Shown piece by piece: positions 31,401 to 39,880 of a stretch of DNA of 64,000 nt. Position 1 is the first letter of the stretch. The number at the start of each line of letters is the position of its first letter. Source of the DNA: Fusibacter paucivorans (GTDB lineage: Bacteria > Bacillota > Clostridia > Peptostreptococcales > Acidaminobacteraceae); the NCBI RefSeq assembly GCF_018390735.1, contig NZ_JAHBCL010000016.1, positions 1-64,000 on the forward strand, written 5' to 3'. The notes under the pieces were generated by a model. The model did no database searches. It had not been told where the DNA came from and saw only the letters and a program-made list of their open reading frames with translations. Position numbers and translations under genes: made by a program.

Positions 31401-34400
31401 TCATTGGGCAGAGAAATACATTGAGGCTTTAGTAGATGCAGGAATCTTTGATCTAGCAGACTATCCAGATGCTTTCAAACCCGATGAGCCAATTACCCGT
31501 GCTGAAATTATCAAGCTTCTAGTGAAAATTAAAGGTTTGGAAGATGAGGCAATGAACACTCAAGGGCACAGTGGCTATAAGGATCAAGAAGTCATCAAAG
31601 ATGAAGACAAAGGCTTTGTAATCATTGGTCGAGAGAATGGAATCATTGGAGATGAGGAGGATGATAAAATCAGGCCAAATGATCAGGCGACCAAAAGCGA
31701 AGCGGAGGAGATGACAGAGAGTATTAATCAAAAGCCGATTGAAGAAAAGCCTACAATACCATCACAAACGCCTGATACGACAACACCAGAACCAATTAAA
31801 CCGACTGAACCTGAAACTCCCACAGACCCAACGACAAATCCAGAAGAGAACATGCCACCTATAACACCAACTCCAGACTCTAGTGGTGGAAGTTCTCACG
31901 ATAAATCTGATAGAGATTCTTATCATCCTACAGCAGAGGTGAAGTTTGAATTACCCGAAGTAGTCCACACAGACAATGAAATTGAAGTGATGCCTATGTG
32001 GAAATACATGAATAGCTATACTTGGACACTGTCTAAAACTGATGTAGATGGCTCTGAAAAGTCTATTGAGATGAAAGATGCTGTTACAGGCGCACTTGGA
32101 CTGGAGGGTGGCACCGTTAAGTTTATGGAGTACGGTCAATATACTTTGACAGCCACCGCTAAAAATGCCAGAGGAAAAGAAACTGTACTATCCATGCAAA
32201 TCAAAGTATACCCAGTTATCAATATGAACTTTGATATGCCTGAAACAACGCACACTGATAAATCAACAACCATCACATACTCGTTAGAAAATCTATATGG
32301 AAACAACATCGAGTGGTCAGCGATAAAAGATGGTGAAGTAGCAAAAATAGCTGACATCTTTGACGGTGAACTTGGAAATGAAGGTGGAACCTTTGTTTTC
32401 AGGAACAAGGGGGAATATACCCTAACTGCATGGATTAAGGACGCTACTGGCCGTATATTTTCACATACGGAATCCACAAAAGTTTATCCTGTTGCGGGAA
32501 TTTCATTTAACCTTCCATCCGTGTCTCATACGGATAAGGAACTTAATCTTTCAACGGTCCTAATTGAAGCAAATAACATGAACGTTGATTGGATCCTACT
32601 GAAGAATGGCGAGGCAGTTGAACTTTCAAATGAGCTCGAAGGTAAGCTAACCAATGAAGGTGGAAATATTCGTTTCAAGGATAAGGGCGTGTATATGCTC
32701 ATTGGAAAATTAATCGATGAAACCAATAGAACATTTGAAGTTTCACATAGCATAACAATCTATCCCATTGGTTCTGTTGGATTTTATGCACCTGAAATTA
32801 CGCATACAGATAAGACAATCCACGTAGAAACCCGATTTGAAAATCTCGGAGATGCATCAATTCAGTGGTCACTATCCAAAGATGGTGAAACAGTTGAAGT
32901 TAAAAATGCAATTCAAGGTGAACTTGCTGATGAGGGAGGCTTCATCAGCTTTGTAAATAAAGGAGAGTATGTTCTTAAAGCATCCTTCACTGATAAGGCA
33001 GAAAGAAGTTACAGTTACTCAGCTCCAGTCAAAGTGTATCCAGTCCCGAGCATCTCGTATACTTTGCCTAAAACGGCTCACACAGATACTGTAGTCCAAG
33101 TGGTTCCTGAAACCTCAGAGATGGATGGCCTTAATGTTCAGTGGTTACTTGAGAATGGTTTTGGATTCCAAGATTTTGGAACGTATGTTAATGGAACGCT
33201 TGATAATAATGGTGGTTCTATAAGTTTTAAACATGCTGGAACTTACGAATTGATTGCTCGCATTACTGATGAAACAGGTCGAGTATTCCTATTTGAAAAC
33301 GGTGGTAAGATTGAGGTTCTGCCAGTGCCGAACATTTCATTTGAACTTCCGGAAACGACACATCTCGACCGTACCTTAGATCTTAGAACAAGAGGAAATA
33401 ACAATGTACTTCCGGTGAATTGGTCAATCATGAAGGATGGTGAGTTAGTAAATTTATCTGACGTTATTGATGGAGCCATTAATGCCTATGGTGGACAAAT
33501 TCGTTTTACTCAGACTGGAGAATATACACTTACTTCCTCAATGACAGATGCTCTGGGAAGAGTATTTTCTTATACAGCATCAACTACAGTCTATCCAGTT
33601 CCGGAGATTTCACTTTCTGTGCCAGAGACTTGGTATGTAAGTGAGATGGGGGCAATCAGTGTTACCGGTACTTATATTGATAACCTCATTACAGAATGGA
33701 CTATTATAAAGGATGACGGTGGCTCTGAACCTTATTCCAATTTTGCAACTGGTGAATTAAACAAACAAGGTGGCAACCTAACATTCCCTTCAAAGGGCCA
33801 GTATGAACTAACCCTAACAATGGCAGATACTTCTGGTCGAAGTTATGTAAATAGTGGTAGGTTTACGGTTTACCCAATCCCTAGCATGAGCACTTCACTG
33901 ACACCAATCAGTTACAGTGGTGATGCCATTACCGCTACAGCACTTGGTTCAGAACTTGATGGTATGGACATTGAATGGCTAATTTCTGTTGATGGTGGTG
34001 AGGAAAAGCCATATGCACAATGTGTAACAGGCTCGCTAGGTGAAAATGGAGGCAGCTTTACAGTCACTACAGATAAAACAATCTCTATTAAGCTGGTTGC
34101 TGAGGTGACAGATGTTAATGGTAGGAAATTTACTTTCACATCTAATACTGCGACAGTCAAGCCGGTAGCAAGTTTTAGTTTCTCAGCTCCACAGACTGTT
34201 CACGTTGGTGATAGCATAAACGTTTCTATGCAGTCCTTATCTGGACTTGAGGGTAGGAATCTTAATTGGTCTCTATCTCAAGATAGCAATCCAGAGAATT
34301 ATTCTGGAACATTATCAAATAGTGGCGGTAGCATTGTCATAAACAAAACCGGCAACTATGTTATAAAAGCTAGTACTATTGATAGCACCGGTAGAGAATT

Positions 34401-35247
34401 CAGTTTTTCCAAGAGCATCGCCATAACAAACACAGCACCTAACAAGCCAATCGCTAGTGCTGTTGTAACAAGAACTGCACTGAACTCTAAGCTAAAGGTC
34501 AATATTTCAGCCACAGCAACTGATCCAGACTCAGATGCATTCACACTTGAGTATTCAGGCAGTACGGCAGACAATTATTATCCTGTAGGAACTCATACTG
34601 TAAAGGTTAGAGCAAAGGATAAATGGGGTCTATATTCAGAATGGACAAACATCACTTTTACAGTTACAAACTCTGTACCTACTACACCAGTGATTACACG
34701 TACACCAGACGGAAACAGTGTCGCTCCCGGTGTACCAATAACCATTACAGCATCGAGCAGCGATCCTGATGGTGATGCCATCACATATGTTTGGGAGGGA
34801 CGACCTTCACAAACAAGCACAGCTTATCCACTGGGTAAAAATGTTGTTCGCGTCAAAGCAGTAGATTCTACTGGAGCAGAATCGCCATGGGCAGCTATCG
34901 TATTCTTTGTTGCTGATCCTAATAGTGGCGGTGGTATGACGCTAAACGGTCCTGAATCCGTTATTCTTGAACAGGGGATTGCAGGTGCGACCATTACAAA
35001 CTATACCTTTACAGTGCCACCGGTTAGCGGACATAGTGGTCAAGATTATGGAAGAGTACGTGGATATAACGTTTTAGCTGGACAGTGGGATCAACTTGAC
35101 TATGCAACGACTACAAATGGCATTACATTCAGTAGAACTCTGTCGCCGAGTGTTTACAGCAAATTGGAGTTTTATTACTACACCAATCACGATTGCATGT
35201 ACAACAAATCAAATATCACCTATTCAGTAAGCTTCTATTTTCAATAA
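31336..35247 (+). CDS. Giant SLH-domain surface protein with Ig-like repeats (frameshifted)
   Basis: The meaningful frame begins near 31385 and encodes about 1285 residues. It starts with SLH-type segments (TDIDDHWAEKYIEAL, EPITRAEIIKLLVKI), then a Pro/Thr/Glu linker, then about nine repeats of roughly 88-95 residues that begin with P..HTD and end with VYPV, then two Ig/fibronectin-like domains (DPDSDAF, DPDGDAI) and a C-terminal beta-rich tail. SLH domains bind secondary cell-wall polymers, so it should be an S-layer-type adhesin. The first codons after the ATG at 31336 read no known domain, so the true start is the ATG at 31182 in the other frame. Confidence 0.75.
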   Translation: MRFRLISQIQKKNHQVFTDIDDHWAEKYIEALVDAGIFDLADYPDAFKPDEPITRAEIIKLLVKIKGLEDEAMNTQGHSGYKDQEVIKDEDKGFVIIGRENGIIGDEEDDKIRPNDQATKSEAEEMTESINQKPIEEKPTIPSQTPDTTTPEPIKPTEPETPTDPTTNPEENMPPITPTPDSSGGSSHDKSDRDSYHPTAEVKFELPEVVHTDNEIEVMPMWKYMNSYTWTLSKTDVDGSEKSIEMKDAVTGALGLEGGTVKFMEYGQYTLTATAKNARGKETVLSMQIKVYPVINMNFDMPETTHTDKSTTITYSLENLYGNNIEWSAIKDGEVAKIADIFDGELGNEGGTFVFRNKGEYTLTAWIKDATGRIFSHTESTKVYPVAGISFNLPSVSHTDKELNLSTVLIEANNMNVDWILLKNGEAVELSNELEGKLTNEGGNIRFKDKGVYMLIGKLIDETNRTFEVSHSITIYPIGSVGFYAPEITHTDKTIHVETRFENLGDASIQWSLSKDGETVEVKNAIQGELADEGGFISFVNKGEYVLKASFTDKAERSYSYSAPVKVYPVPSISYTLPKTAHTDTVVQVVPETSEMDGLNVQWLLENGFGFQDFGTYVNGTLDNNGGSISFKHAGTYELIARITDETGRVFLFENGGKIEVLPVPNISFELPETTHLDRTLDLRTRGNNNVLPVNWSIMKDGELVNLSDVIDGAINAYGGQIRFTQTGEYTLTSSMTDALGRVFSYTASTTVYPVPEISLSVPETWYVSEMGAISVTGTYIDNLITEWTIIKDDGGSEPYSNFATGELNKQGGNLTFPSKGQYELTLTMADTSGRSYVNSGRFTVYPIPSMSTSLTPISYSGDAITATALGSELDGMDIEWLISVDGGEEKPYAQCVTGSLGENGGSFTVTTDKTISIKLVAEVTDVNGRKFTFTSNTATVKPVASFSFSAPQTVHVGDSINVSMQSLSGLEGRNLNWSLSQDSNPENYSGTLSNSGGSIVINKTGNYVIKASTIDSTGREFSFSKSIAITNTAPNKPIASAVVTRTALNSKLKVNISATATDPDSDAFTLEYSGSTADNYYPVGTHTVKVRAKDKWGLYSEWTNITFTVTNSVPTTPVITRTPDGNSVAPGVPITITASSSDPDGDAITYVWEGRPSQTSTAYPLGKNVVRVKAVDSTGAESPWAAIVFFVADPNSGGGMTLNGPESVILEQGIAGATITNYTFTVPPVSGHSGQDYGRVRGYNVLAGQWDQLDYATTTNGITFSRTLSPSVYSKLEFYYYTNHDCMYNKSNITYSVSFYFQ
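31939..34434 (+). repeat. About nine tandem Ig-like repeats within the SLH protein gene
   Basis: Each unit of about 265-285 nt encodes a beta-sandwich module with recurring features: P..HTD near the start, a WSL.KDGE strand, GGxxxF, Y.LTA and a closing VYPV. The first six units are closest to one another; the last three have diverged (HTD lost or altered). Confidence 0.75.
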
Positions 35248-35293
35248 CGATTCAGATTTAAATAACAAAACTTGAAAGAGAGGTAGATAACCA

Positions 35294-35983
35294 ATGTCAA
35301 AATTATATATGTACGGTACAGAGCTTGGGGAGCTGGAACAATTGATGATGCTAGTGCCCAATTTTATGCCAAGGAAAAGCGGAATGATTGTTATGCATGG
35401 TATTAATAGGGGGAAAGAGGCATCGAAATGTCAGCCATGCTTGTATGAGGAGAGTAGCTCCCAAATAAGTGAAATTGGAAATGTGATTAATGAAATAAAT
35501 CGATTAGGATTTGACAGCTATAAAGACATCACTTTCACTTGTTTTAAAAATCATAGGTCAATTCGACTCAATGAAAGACTTATCAATTTAGCCAGAAATT
35601 ATGATGGGGAAATATTTTTAAATGAAATTCAGCGTTCGAGATTTTATTCAGTGTGCAGGTTGCAAGGTGTATCCACTAAAGATAGAAATTCGTTTTACCT
35701 TGCCACATTGTTTTTGCTTACTGCGGATGATAAGTTGTGGAGCGTTGCAAAAGATCATGTTTATTTAGACAGTTTTGAATTTAAAAAGATGCAGCTTAGT
35801 GGAATTAATACTGAAGGATATGCTCTCTATCAAACCGCCAGAACCATTTGCATGGGTAGAGAGTACATCAAACTGGATGAGATTGCAGACAAGACGTTAA
35901 TCGGTGATAGGGCTTTTAAAGCGATTATCAATGCAATACTCATTTCAAAATATGGATTACTAGTGCTAAACCTAAATGACTAG
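35294..35983 (+). CDS. Conjugative element protein, DUF6075-like C-terminus
   Basis: A 229-residue soluble protein. The first 33 residues (LEQLMMLVPNF.PRKSGM) are conserved in the pseudogene at 25440. The middle and C-terminal part (RNSFYLATLFLLTADDKLW; TEGYALYQTARTICMG) resembles the DUF6075 type seen in Firmicute conjugative elements, but this is by eye. GAAAGAGAGG lies upstream. It is the first gene of the continuous plus-strand block that makes up the conjugative element. The function is unknown; a regulatory role is possible from its place. Confidence 0.6.
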   Translation: MSKLYMYGTELGELEQLMMLVPNFMPRKSGMIVMHGINRGKEASKCQPCLYEESSSQISEIGNVINEINRLGFDSYKDITFTCFKNHRSIRLNERLINLARNYDGEIFLNEIQRSRFYSVCRLQGVSTKDRNSFYLATLFLLTADDKLWSVAKDHVYLDSFEFKKMQLSGINTEGYALYQTARTICMGREYIKLDEIADKTLIGDRAFKAIINAILISKYGLLVLNLND

Positions 35984-36014
35984 AAGAGTTACTTTCTTAC
36001 CGAGATGACTGTCT

Positions 36015-36045
36015 CAATAAAATAGAAGGTAGTTCTTTTTTATTG
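36015..36045 (+). terminator. Attenuator-type hairpin before the DUF4314 gene
   Basis: CAATAAAATAGAA at 36015-36027 pairs with TTCTTTTTTATTG at 36033-36045 with a single mismatch; the T-run lies inside the second arm. It is weak compared with the other hairpins. Confidence 0.5.
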
Positions 36046-36152
36046 GCTCAAACTAGAAAGCGGGTTAGCTTATGAGATCATGAGAATTGGTCTCTGAAGA
36101 CCGCTGAAGAGCTTGGAGTAACAGAATGTACAGACAATGGAGGGATAGGTAT

Positions 36153-36440
36153 ATGCATGGTTTTAAATCTCGAAACGAAGTTGAAAGAATCAAGGAGCAG
36201 TATCCTGTAGGCACTAGGATAGAACTTATCCAGATGGATGATCCATATGCACCTGTTGAGTCTGGTATACAAGGAACTGTTGAAATCGTTGACGATGCAG
36301 GCACTCTTCATATGAAATGGGATAACGGAAGAACTTTGGGCATCGTCCCCGGGGAAGATCAGTTCAAGGTAATCTCAAAACCTGCTGAGGAAACAATGGA
36401 CAATGATCAAAAGCAAGGCATGGGAGGATTGAATATGTAA
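36153..36440 (+). CDS. DUF4314-like small protein
   Basis: A 95-residue protein with the typical DUF4314 pattern: YPVGTRIELIQMDDPYAPV, a QGTVEIVDD strand and MKWDNGRTLGIVPGEDQF, suggesting a small SH3-like barrel. ATG 36153 is chosen because GGAGGG lies about 9 nt upstream; the ATG at 36126 precedes that site. It ends in a short tail with GMGGLNM, one of several Met-rich C-termini in this element. The function is unknown; the family is common in Tn1549-like elements. Confidence 0.7.
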   Translation: MHGFKSRNEVERIKEQYPVGTRIELIQMDDPYAPVESGIQGTVEIVDDAGTLHMKWDNGRTLGIVPGEDQFKVISKPAEETMDNDQKQGMGGLNM

Positions 36441-36483
36441 AGACAAGAACAAAAACTGCTACAAGCAAATTAATTGAATAATT

Positions 36484-36589
36484 CAAGGCATATATGTACG
36501 GAAAGTAAACCGTGCTTTTTTTTATGCCTTGAGTTCTATGAGGCCGCTTGAATGACTGCAATATGCAGTGAATCAAGCGGCCTTTTTTT
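36484..36589 (+). terminator. Double terminator hairpin before the winged-helix gene
   Basis: Stem 1: CAAGGCAT (36484-36491) with ATGCCTTG (36524-36531), enclosing ACGG/CCGT and a T8 run. Stem 2: GGCCGCTTGA (36542-36551) with TCAAGCGGCC (36573-36582), an inner ACTGCA/TGCAGT stem and a T7 run. A degenerate relative lies at 25715-25850. Confidence 0.8.
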
Positions 36590-36630
36590 ATTTCAAAAAA
36601 ACTATCCCACCAGAAAAAGGAGGCGAGGAG

Positions 36631-36987
36631 GTGGAATATGTAAATCTTAATGAGAGATTTTTAAGTCACTTAAAAAGAAATCATACAGGTGCAGGGAGTG
36701 CTGTACAAAGCAAGGGGTTGGAACTACGGTTTCAAATGAGCGGAAGGAAGATCCGTGACATAGTCAATACACTCAGATGCGAGGGACATCCCATCTGCAG
36801 TGACGATGGCGGTTATTATTATGGCGCCAATAAGCATGAGGTTCTTGGTAGCATACGTCAGCTGAATAGCCGGATTGAAAAAATTGCAGAAGCTAAAAAT
36901 GGACTGGTAGATGCCCTATCCCTCTATCCGGATTCAAGTAGCAATGAACAGCTTCAAATCTGGTTTGTGTGTGTGAAGGAGGGATGA
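36631..36987 (+). CDS. Winged-helix DNA-binding protein of phage/element type
   Basis: A 118-residue protein. The central part has the pattern seen in small phage and conjugative-element regulators (GRKIRDIVNTLRCEGHPICSDDGGYYYG), which reads as a helix-turn-helix plus wing, followed by a coiled-coil-like helix. GTG 36631 is preferred, with AAGGAGGCGAGGAG just upstream; the open frame extends to 36568 but that part overlaps a terminator. It sits directly before the dam gene, a frequent pairing in phages. The DNA target is unknown. Confidence 0.7.
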   Translation: MEYVNLNERFLSHLKRNHTGAGSAVQSKGLELRFQMSGRKIRDIVNTLRCEGHPICSDDGGYYYGANKHEVLGSIRQLNSRIEKIAEAKNGLVDALSLYPDSSSNEQLQIWFVCVKEG

Positions 36988-36990
36988 TTT

Positions 36991-37851
36991 ATTAATAGTT
37001 TTATGAGTTGGATAGGCGGAAAGAAATCCATGAGGGAACTGATTGTTTCGCTCTTTCCGCTTTATTATGAAAGGTATATTGAAGTATTCGGTGGAGGGGG
37101 TTGGGTTTTATTTCATAAGCCACCGGGCAATGATTTTGAAGTTTATAATGACTTCAATAGTTTGCTCGTAAACCTTTATCGATGTGTCAGAGATCAATAT
37201 GAAGAACTTCAAAATGAGCTGAAGTATGTTTTAAATTCAAGAGAGGATTTTGATGAAGTCAAAGCTGTCCTTGATAAGGCATATGTTGAAAATGACGTCA
37301 AACGTGCAGCGTGCTTTTATCAACTAATCAGATACAGCTATGCATCAGGACTTACGAGCTTCGGCAGCCAACCCCATGACATCAGAAGCAATTTTCCTAT
37401 CATTGAGCAGGCTCACCGTAGACTAGCAAAAGTAGTCATCGAAAATAAAGATTTTGAAAAGCTGATTCGGCAATATGATCGCCCTGTCAGCTTTTTTTAT
37501 TTGGATCCACCTTACTTCGACACAGAAAAGTACTACAAGAATGTCGGAGAAGGTGGTTTTCAAAAGGAAGATCACATCAGACTCAGAGATACACTGCTTG
37601 GTATAGAAGGGAAGTTTCTACTTTCCTACAATGACTGCGAGTATATCAGAGAACTGTACGATGCCCCTGGCATCACGATCGAGAGTTACAACCGAATCAA
37701 TAACATCAAGCAAAGATATGATAATGGCGCTCAGTTTTCAGAGATTCTCATAGCCAATTATGACATGCATGAACGTGAGCGAGACGGCTTGGGGCAAATG
37801 AATTTATTTGATATCAATAACGAATTTAATAAGGAGGAAATCAGCTTATGA
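36991..37851 (+). CDS. DNA adenine N6-methyltransferase (D12 class, Dam-like)
   Basis: A D12-class (alpha group) adenine methyltransferase. WIGGKKSMRE near the N-terminus is the SAM-binding motif region, FGGGG follows, and the catalytic DPPY motif (YLDPPYFDTEKYY) is intact. It would methylate adenine in GATC-like sites, perhaps protecting the element from restriction. The usual N-terminus of phage enzymes (NSFxxWIGGKK) starts upstream of the ATG at 37003, and AAGGAGG at 36977-36983 is well placed for the codon ATT at 36991, so an AUU start is suspected. It overlaps the next gene by 4 nt. Confidence 0.85.
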   Translation: MNSFMSWIGGKKSMRELIVSLFPLYYERYIEVFGGGGWVLFHKPPGNDFEVYNDFNSLLVNLYRCVRDQYEELQNELKYVLNSREDFDEVKAVLDKAYVENDVKRAACFYQLIRYSYASGLTSFGSQPHDIRSNFPIIEQAHRRLAKVVIENKDFEKLIRQYDRPVSFFYLDPPYFDTEKYYKNVGEGGFQKEDHIRLRDTLLGIEGKFLLSYNDCEYIRELYDAPGITIESYNRINNIKQRYDNGAQFSEILIANYDMHERERDGLGQMNLFDINNEFNKEEISL

Positions 37852-38345
37852 AAAGACTAGAACAAGCGGTAAAAGGTTTTCTGTGCCTTCCAATTACAGA
37901 ATCTGCAGAAAGAAAAATTGGTGATGTCGGAAAGTTAGAAGCAACCATCATCAAAAGTGGTGTAGTGCTTACAAAGTCAGAAATGACGGCGATGGATGTA
38001 TTAGAAACCATTGATGGACTTGAAGAAATACTCAAAGAATTGTACAACGCTCTAGTTGGTGCAACAGGCATTTGTTGTGAGGATTGCGACCCAGATGAAA
38101 CTGAAGATGCGGTTGCAATCAAACTGCCAGAATTTATTCTCGAAGATGCAGGCATTCCAAAAGACGCTAAGCTTTGTGCGTTCACAACTGAGGCGAGTGG
38201 CGAAGTGACCGTCATGGAGGCTGAATACAAACATGATCTCACCGATGTGCCTGAAGACATGCTTAAGTTATTAAAGGACATTGGAGTTTGCTTATCTTGC
38301 CTCAATGAGTGCCTGATGTCTGAAAGAATCATTTATGGAAAGTAG
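37848..38345 (+). CDS. Conjugative element protein with AbrB-like segment
   Basis: A 165-residue acidic protein. It contains paired cysteines (CCEDC, and CLSC near the C-terminus) and a segment reading like an AbrB/SpoVT swapped-hairpin (IKLPEFILEDAGIPKDAKLC). A metal-binding or DNA-binding role is possible, but the family is not known to me. ATGA overlaps the dam stop, so translation is coupled. AAGGAGG lies within the end of dam. Confidence 0.5.
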   Translation: MKRLEQAVKGFLCLPITESAERKIGDVGKLEATIIKSGVVLTKSEMTAMDVLETIDGLEEILKELYNALVGATGICCEDCDPDETEDAVAIKLPEFILEDAGIPKDAKLCAFTTEASGEVTVMEAEYKHDLTDVPEDMLKLLKDIGVCLSCLNECLMSERIIYGK

Positions 38346-38407
38346 AAGTAACCTAAACCTAAAATCAATTTATGTGAGCGGACATGGGGCAATGGGAGGT
38401 GATGTAA

Positions 38408-38965
38408 ATGAGCGGAATTGAAATGAAAAACGGACTACTTGTCTTTTATGGGAATCCTGCAGGTTATGTCAAAGAGAACGAAGCAACTGTTGACACGATG
38501 TTTCAGGGTAAAGAATTTGACGAGTGGCTTGCAGAAAAAAAGTTCATTCCCAATTGGACAGAAGGCGTTTTTGAAAGGCTTTCTAAAGGTGAAAAATTAG
38601 GGGGCTCACTTGAGGCTAGCAGTCCCCTTAAAAAAGTTCGAATTTGGCAGCTTAAACCTGAGTCAGATTTTGAACTCAGATTCAGATCTTACGATGATGT
38701 AGTGACAGCCTCTGGAGAGCCATGTAAGGATAATTACGATGTTATCTTTGATTGTGAACTTGAAACAAATGATCTTGAGTCCATCTATACAAATTTCAAC
38801 TTGAACCACCCATCAGATTTTAAAGGACACTCTCTTTCAATTTCTGATGTGGTGGAGCTTTACGATGAAAACGGCAGAGAATTTCATTATGTGGACCAAT
38901 TCGGATTCAAGGAAATTGAATTTATGGATCAAGAAAAAGAACAGGATATAAAAATGAGCATGTAA
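38408..38965 (+). CDS. YodL domain protein
   Basis: A 185-residue soluble protein. The C-terminal half matches the YodL pattern: VRIWQLKPESD, FRSYDD, NYDVIFDCEL, IYTNFNLNHPSDFKGHSLSI and a YVDQFGFKEI close. YodL domains are common in conjugative elements, often in large multi-domain proteins; their role is unknown. The C-terminus ends in KMSM, one of several Met-rich tails in this region. GGGAGGTGATG lies just before the ATG. Confidence 0.75.
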   Translation: MSGIEMKNGLLVFYGNPAGYVKENEATVDTMFQGKEFDEWLAEKKFIPNWTEGVFERLSKGEKLGGSLEASSPLKKVRIWQLKPESDFELRFRSYDDVVTASGEPCKDNYDVIFDCELETNDLESIYTNFNLNHPSDFKGHSLSISDVVELYDENGREFHYVDQFGFKEIEFMDQEKEQDIKMSM

Positions 38966-38993
38966 AAAATCTAAACTACTGGAGGAACTATCA

Positions 38994-39230
38994 ATGAAAA
39001 GATTTATGAAAAACGTAAATAACTTTGCTGTAAGACAGGCTATCAGAGCGGATAAAGCACTTAGAAATAATAAGGGAGAAGGCTATATCGATACAGCGGT
39101 TAAAATTCTGATTGCTGTTGTACTTGGCGCACTTTTACTTGCAGGACTCTATGCATTGTTTGGTGAGGTGGTCATGCCTACACTCACACAACGCATTAGA
39201 GACATGTTTAACTATGGTGGTGCAAATTAG
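38994..39230 (+). CDS. Small membrane protein, putative Flp/Tad-type prepilin (DUF6133/Maff2-like), copy 1
   Basis: A 78-residue protein with a basic N-terminus, the motif KGEGYID at residues 27-33, a single hydrophobic helix (about 33-55) and a short hydrophilic tail. The shape matches Flp prepilins, where a peptidase cuts after Gly just before the helix. It is near-identical to the protein at 39650. The family is seen in clostridial conjugative elements without assigned function. The prepilin reading is inference, supported by the A24 peptidase gene 640 bp downstream. Confidence 0.7.
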   Translation: MKRFMKNVNNFAVRQAIRADKALRNNKGEGYIDTAVKILIAVVLGALLLAGLYALFGEVVMPTLTQRIRDMFNYGGAN

Positions 39231-39246
39231 AGAGGAGTAATGACTC

Positions 39247-39561
39247 ATGGGAAAAACAGCGAAAACTCAGAATAAAAGAGAATCTAGTCTTTACTATGAT
39301 GTGAAGATACAAAGTATCAGACCAGAAGGAACATTAAGAGCCACTGCAACAGTCAACATCAATGATGCTTTTGCCATCAGGGGTGTAAAACTCATGGAAG
39401 GATCAAAAGGGCTCTTTGTATCCATGCCGAGTTACAAAGCAGGCAATGGGGAGTATAAGGATATCTGTTTCCCTTGTACATCTGAAGTAAGAAAAGAATT
39501 TGATAAAGCTGTGATTGGAGCGTATGAACAGGCACTGACACAAGGCCATGATCAGGAATAA
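39247..39561 (+). CDS. spoVG: SpoVG-like protein (C-terminally truncated)
   Basis: A 104-residue SpoVG family RNA/DNA-binding protein, with the core SIRPEGTLRATATVNIND and CFPCTSEVRKEFD. Chromosomal SpoVG affects septation and sporulation; element copies have unknown roles. After the TAA at 39559 the same frame stays open for 18 codons, ending in QTMTL, so the tail may have been cut off by a point mutation; the extra segment is acidic like other tails in this element. It lies between the two putative prepilin genes. GAGGAG upstream of the ATG. Confidence 0.8.
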   Translation: MGKTAKTQNKRESSLYYDVKIQSIRPEGTLRATATVNINDAFAIRGVKLMEGSKGLFVSMPSYKAGNGEYKDICFPCTSEVRKEFDKAVIGAYEQALTQGHDQE

Positions 39562-39649
39562 AAAGAAAAAGCTTCAGAAGAAGCGACTCAGGAAAATGCA
39601 CAAACGATGACATTGTAAATCAAAATAAAGAAAGGTTGGTAATTCTGAT

Positions 39650-39880
39650 ATGAAGAAATTTATAAAAAAAGTGAATGACATTACTATGACATATGCTATT
39701 AAAGCAAAGGTGGCAGTCAGTAACCATAAAGGTGAGGGCTACATCGATACAGCCGTCAAAATCTTGATTGCGGTAGTGCTCGGAGCATTACTTCTTGCAG
39801 GTCTATATGCATTATTCGGTGAGGTGGTCATGCCCACTCTTGAGCAAAGAATCAGGAACATGTTTAACTATGCAGGTTAG
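39650..39880 (+). CDS. Small membrane protein, putative Flp/Tad-type prepilin, copy 2
   Basis: A 76-residue paralogue of the protein at 38994: KGEGYID at residues 27-33, then an almost identical hydrophobic helix and tail (RIRxMFNY). The N-terminal 20 residues differ, so the two copies may have distinct roles or be major and minor subunits. It overlaps the prepilin peptidase gene by 11 nt, which ties the two functionally. Confidence 0.7.
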   Translation: MKKFIKKVNDITMTYAIKAKVAVSNHKGEGYIDTAVKILIAVVLGALLLAGLYALFGEVVMPTLEQRIRNMFNYAG

